Program-made: the position numbers and the translations under genes | Part shown: positions 61,610-64,000 of the stretch, in pieces | How positions within the stretch are numbered: position 1 is the stretch's first letter | Layout of the letters: every line of letters starts with the position of its first letter | Source of the DNA: CALUTH01 sp964452495 | GTDB lineage: Bacteria; Cyanobacteriota; Vampirovibrionia; Gastranaerophilales; Gastranaerophilaceae | Reading direction: 5' to 3' | DNA length: 64,000 nucleotides | NCBI GenBank assembly: GCA_964452495.1 | Contig: CAYVMC010000008.1 | Location: 1-64,000, forward strand | The notes under the pieces: model-generated | Seen by the model: only the letters and a program-made list of their open reading frames with translations | Told to the model about the DNA's origin: nothing | Databases searched by the model: none

Positions 61610-63019
61610 ATGAAGAGATTTTTATTTATACTAACTTTAACTTTGCTGCTTGGTAGTGTTAATTGTGCAAATGCTTATACATCCTATAAGGCTGATGTAA
61701 AAGAAATTAAAAGCATTTTAAAGAACCAAATTCAGGCTGCAAATAAGTACGATTATCCTGATTTTATTAAATACTTTGATTTTGGTTATATTAACTCCGA
61801 CGGTTTTTGTCTAGATATTTATTCTAAACTGGTAGAGGATACCTGGACTTCATATAACAATATTCAATACGCTCAGAAAATTAAAAATATAACAGTTAAC
61901 AACAAAGATGCTATTGTGGAAGTTATAGAGACAGCTAATGCTAAAATTGAGTCTGAGTACAATATGAGCGGGCATCTGAAAAGTATTGCAAATAATGTGT
62001 ACTTTTTAAAGAAAACAACAAATGGATGGAGGATTGTTTCGGATGTAATAATAACTGAAGATACCTACCTTTCATTTGGAGAATTGAGTAATTATACTCC
62101 TAGTCTTAATGTTCCTTATCAAATAGGTGCAAACAATAATTACACAGCTACTCTGGAATATGTAGCTCCCAAAAATACAATAGCAATTGCTTCAATCAAT
62201 CAGGAAAAGGTTTCTTATCCGCAGCAAGCATCTAAAGAAAATTACAGAAAACTCCCTGATGATGGAGTTTTAGAACGTTTTTTTACTGCAAATGGTGATG
62301 GTGTTAATGAATACATTGTTGCTTCTTTGGGACTTACAAGACCTGAGTTTGAGAAAAATGATCTTCAGATCAATGTTACTGGAATTGCTTATGTTATAAA
62401 AAGAGTAAATGTTATTCCTGAAAACAAGTTTATAAATAAATCAGATATTATTCCTGTAAGCCGCCGTTTACAACAATTAAAGGATGAAGAAAATAGAGCT
62501 GAGGCTGCAAAAACGGAGTCTAAAAAACAAAAAAAACGTGAAATTAAGCAAAAAGATGAGTATTCTGCAGTTAAAGAAATAAATGATAATGTTGTACCCT
62601 CTGAGTCAACAAATCAAACAAAGATTGATGAGGCACAGGATAATAAAATACTTCCTTTAGAACAAGATGCATTTATCATTAATAATGTGAATAATGAAGA
62701 ACAGTCTGTGTCTGTGGATGTGGAAGAAACCACAAAATCTAATGTTGAAACTGGCAGTGAAGGGGTATCTGATGTTAATAAAGAAGAAAATAATGAAATT
62801 AAAGAAACAACAGAACTTAATAAAAATTATGAAAAAGCTGGTGACTCAATATTAGAGGACGATAATGACAAAAAACATGTCGAACCGGGGGATAAAGCTA
62901 AAACAAAAAATAAAAAGAAAAATAGGGAAAAGTCATTAAATGGTACTTATTCACCAACAGTTATTGGCATTCCTACAACATCAACTGTGTGTCCGATTGA
63001 TGAATCATCAGGTAATTAA
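61610..63019 (+). CDS. Exported protein with an NTF2-like region and a charged tail
   Basis: A 469-residue protein with a signal peptide (MKRFLFILTLTLLLGSVNCANA). Residues about 25-150 look like a small alpha-beta domain of NTF2/SnoaL type (start KEIKSILKNQIQAANKYD; end WRIVSDVIITEDTYLSFG). Residues 155-280 form a second unassigned beta-rich region. From about 285 the chain is Lys/Glu/Asn-rich, low complexity and probably disordered. The start at 61610 fits the signal peptide and the -10 box. The function is unknown. Confidence 0.72.
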   Translation: MKRFLFILTLTLLLGSVNCANAYTSYKADVKEIKSILKNQIQAANKYDYPDFIKYFDFGYINSDGFCLDIYSKLVEDTWTSYNNIQYAQKIKNITVNNKDAIVEVIETANAKIESEYNMSGHLKSIANNVYFLKKTTNGWRIVSDVIITEDTYLSFGELSNYTPSLNVPYQIGANNNYTATLEYVAPKNTIAIASINQEKVSYPQQASKENYRKLPDDGVLERFFTANGDGVNEYIVASLGLTRPEFEKNDLQINVTGIAYVIKRVNVIPENKFINKSDIIPVSRRLQQLKDEENRAEAAKTESKKQKKREIKQKDEYSAVKEINDNVVPSESTNQTKIDEAQDNKILPLEQDAFIINNVNNEEQSVSVDVEETTKSNVETGSEGVSDVNKEENNEIKETTELNKNYEKAGDSILEDDNDKKHVEPGDKAKTKNKKKNREKSLNGTYSPTVIGIPTTSTVCPIDESSGN

Positions 63020-63066
63020 TAACTGGACTGTAATTCCTTAATATCAAACTAATCTAGAGGAGAGCA

Positions 63067-63534
63067 ATGTCAAAGAAAGGTAAACTGTTTTATTTATGGT
63101 TAACGCTAGCATTTTTTGTTTGGCTTGATTTTTATTGCTCCTCTGCAATTGCTCAATATATACACAACAGAGGAACTCTAGAAAATCCGATTCTAAGTAT
63201 TATATATGTAAAAAATACAGGTGCGGCTTTTAGTATTCTGGAACATTCTACAACGCTTCTCATATTGATTTCTCTCTTTGCCTTGTTTGGGATATTACAT
63301 TGGACAGTAAATAATGTTCATCGTGTTGGTACAATTTTTATATTCTGGACGAGTTTACTATGTTCGGGAATTACGTGTAATCTTTATGAGAGAATACATT
63401 ATGGATATGTAAGGGATTTTTTTAAACTTAATTTCGTAAATTTTCCAGTGTTTAATATTTCAGATATATTCATAAATATTGGTGTTTTTGTTATCCTTAT
63501 TCTTGTATTAACAAAAAAATGTTATAAGAAATGA
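63067..63534 (+). CDS. lspA: Lipoprotein signal peptidase
   Basis: A 155-residue four-helix membrane aspartic protease that cleaves prolipoproteins after lipid addition. NTGAAFSILE near residue 50 and the two catalytic Asp (GYVRDFF and FNISD) are present. The usual DQxTK is replaced by LDFYCSSA, and NLxDR by NLYER, so it is a diverged member. GAGGAGAG lies upstream of the ATG. Its stop overlaps the next gene by 4 bases (ATGA). Confidence 0.9.
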   Translation: MSKKGKLFYLWLTLAFFVWLDFYCSSAIAQYIHNRGTLENPILSIIYVKNTGAAFSILEHSTTLLILISLFALFGILHWTVNNVHRVGTIFIFWTSLLCSGITCNLYERIHYGYVRDFFKLNFVNFPVFNISDIFINIGVFVILILVLTKKCYKK

Positions 63535-64000
63535 TAAAAATTATTGTTGATGAAACATTGGAAAATTCGAGATTGGATGCGGGAATTGCATCTATTCTTA
63601 CTGATTTCTCACGTTCCAAAATACATTCTCTTATTAAAGAAGGGAATGTAAAAGTAAACGGAGAAACCCCTAAACCTTCACTAAAACTTAAACAGGATGA
63701 TATAATACGGGTTGATAATTTAGCGAATACAACTTCAGATATTATTAAGCCGGAAAATATTAATTTTGAGGTTTTATATGAAGATGATAATATGCTTGTT
63801 GTAAATAAACCATCAGGAATATTAACCCATCCTACAACCATCGAACGTACAGGTACTTTAGTTAATGGTTTATTATATCGTTTTGGCGAGAATCTTTCCT
63901 CTATTAACGGCGATTTTAGAAGAGGGATTGTCCACCGGCTTGATAGAAATACATCCGGGCTTTTAATGATTGCAAAAAATAACAAAACACACGAATATCT
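63531..64000 (+). CDS. RluA-family 23S rRNA pseudouridine synthase, truncated by the window
   Basis: The first 156 residues of an RluD-like pseudouridine synthase, cut at the window end. An N-terminal S4 RNA-binding domain (about 10-70: SRLDAGIASILTDFSRSKI) is followed by the catalytic domain, with the active-site Asp in RGIVHRLDRNTSGLL near residue 137-151. It overlaps lspA by 4 bases, a common pair in bacteria. The rest of the gene lies beyond 64000. Confidence 0.93.
   Translation, partial: MIKIIVDETLENSRLDAGIASILTDFSRSKIHSLIKEGNVKVNGETPKPSLKLKQDDIIRVDNLANTTSDIIKPENINFEVLYEDDNMLVVNKPSGILTHPTTIERTGTLVNGLLYRFGENLSSINGDFRRGIVHRLDRNTSGLLMIAKNNKTHEY

Noticed and set aside
63067..63534. Decayed lspA pseudogene
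   Set aside because: Some family positions differ, but both catalytic Asp and all four helices are kept, and the frame is intact and coupled to the next gene.
63497..63985. Minus-strand open frame of 162 codons at the window end
   Set aside because: It runs opposite the RluA-type gene, whose S4 domain and HRLDRNTSG motif are clear on the plus strand.

Overview
The window looks like a chromosomal segment from a low-GC, anaerobic, fermentative, diderm bacterium. The best fit is a non-photosynthetic cyanobacterial relative of the Gastranaerophilales (Vampirovibrionia/Melainabacteria). This is inference from several features. LpxA and SecDF point to an outer membrane. RecG carries an N-terminal extension of about 100 residues, as cyanobacterial RecG does. 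A Ski2-type helicase of the kind found in cyanobacteria is present, as are motAB. ADP-forming acetate-CoA ligase and an iron-type alcohol dehydrogenase suggest fermentation. Several orphan proteins have a style familiar from this group. No 16S gene lies in the window, so the placement is not proven.

Layout. 1-3360: a pentanucleotide repeat at the window edge, a DUF1858-NfeD-SPFH gene trio closed by a strong terminator, an extremely acidic small protein and an exported TonB_C-like protein. 3400-10470 (mostly minus): priA with a PC4-like gene, trxA, a DnaQ-type exonuclease, then rnc-cdsA-frr-pyrH. 10528-13063 (minus): csaB, a KDG kinase and KDPG aldolase. 13108-17425: a CHASE2 adenylate cyclase overlapping recG. 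17682-24370 (minus): acetate-CoA ligase, a small unknown gene, a radical SAM gene, secF-secD and dapA. 24584-32390: TPR proteins, two secreted paralogues and a giant zinc-ribbon/cyclase-like/ATPase-like/TPR protein. 32548-35272: rpsE-rpmD-rplO-secY with its own promoter and terminator. 35438-42797: unknown proteins, leuC, eno, tRNA-Pro with degenerate tandem copies beside it, lpxA and folP. 42895-49517: tRNA-Lys, a TM2 protein, a YkgJ-type protein, PBP1A, a degenerate PurH-like protein and a Ski2-like helicase. 49781-53879: motA-motB, an unknown gene, and two proteins sharing an N-terminal motif. 54092-64000: fba, the def-fmt-aroH-receiver operon, a lytic transglycosylase, a prenyl synthase, lepB, an alcohol dehydrogenase, an exported unknown, lspA and a truncated rluD-like gene.

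The genes are mainly housekeeping: replication restart and recombination (priA, recG), translation (rpsE, rpmD, rplO, frr, def, fmt), secretion (secY, secDF, lepB, lspA), envelope (lpxA, cdsA, PBP1A) and central carbon (fba, eno, KDG/KDPG branch, acetate and ethanol ends). I saw no transposase, integrase, prophage or CRISPR array.

The most unusual signals are: (1) two degenerate tandem copies of the tRNA-Pro 5' region next to the tRNA; (2) a set of at least seven genes whose -10 box lies only 6-8 bases before the ATG with no Shine-Dalgarno sequence, so they probably give leaderless mRNAs; (3) a stand-alone AICAR-transformylase-like protein lacking the catalytic motifs; (4) a giant zinc-ribbon protein with a cyclase-like and an ATPase-like domain that both look inactive; (5) short N-terminal motifs shared by otherwise unrelated unknown proteins.
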